Made by a program: the position numbers and the translations under genes. Below the pieces are notes generated by a model that ran no database searches, was not told the origin of the DNA, and saw only the letters and a list, made by a program, of their open reading frames with translations. Below are positions 5,466-6,505 of a stretch of DNA of 6,505 nucleotides, in pieces. The DNA comes from Gammaproteobacteria bacterium (lineage in GTDB: Bacteria; Pseudomonadota; Gammaproteobacteria; Xanthomonadales; Xanthomonadaceae). Position 1 is the stretch's first letter; every line of letters begins with the position of its first letter. The stretch spans positions 1 to 6,505 of the forward strand of contig JAUIJO010000177.1 of the NCBI GenBank assembly GCA_030431185.1, read 5' to 3'.

Positions 5466-6505
<1,040 letters not shown>

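Overview
This 6.5-kb window is uniformly GC-rich, with strong G/C bias at third codon positions. It looks like the chromosome of a gammaproteobacterium of the Xanthomonadaceae/Lysobacteraceae type (Lysobacter, Luteimonas, Stenotrophomonas, Xanthomonas relatives). The taxonomic guess rests on three things: the VC_2705-type symporter, the ECF sigma factor/Ser-Thr kinase pair common in that family, and a GTAGGGTGGGT...ACCCA-type dispersed palindrome between genes. It is an inference, not an identification.

Layout. Positions 17-1732 (+) encode a large sodium:solute symporter of the ActP-like VC_2705 subfamily, closed by a textbook rho-independent terminator (1762-1794). A 331-bp gap follows, holding a 92-bp composite palindromic repeat (1841-1932). 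On the minus strand come a small secreted protein with three EF-hands (2064-2417) and then a membrane fatty acid desaturase (2556-3740), whose own terminator (2504-2535) separates the two transcription units. A 250-bp divergent spacer with several inverted repeats separates the desaturase from mutM/fpg (3991-4803, +), the 8-oxoguanine DNA glycosylase. Fifty-four bases downstream lies an ECF sigma factor of the kinase-associated type (4858-5442, +), followed after 23 bases by a PknB-type Ser/Thr protein kinase (5466 to beyond the window end, +).

How the genes work together. The symporter, EF-hand protein, desaturase and MutM are independent housekeeping or envelope functions with no obvious shared pathway. 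The sigma factor and kinase form a functional unit. The sigma factor lacks the usual acidic pair in region 2.2 (it reads DATAL where canonical ECF sigmas read DAEDL) and no anti-sigma gene is visible, so it is probably switched on by phosphorylation of a region-2.2 threonine by the adjacent kinase. This is the most interesting system in the window. It is a local example of a recently described mechanism rather than a wholly new one, and its target regulon is not visible here.

A second theme is the start architecture. Three genes (sigma factor, mutM, EF-hand protein) have a -10-like hexamer 6-7 bases before the start codon and no Shine-Dalgarno, suggesting leaderless mRNAs. The case is strong for the sigma factor and weaker for the other two. 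The symporter and the desaturase have ordinary ribosome-binding sites.
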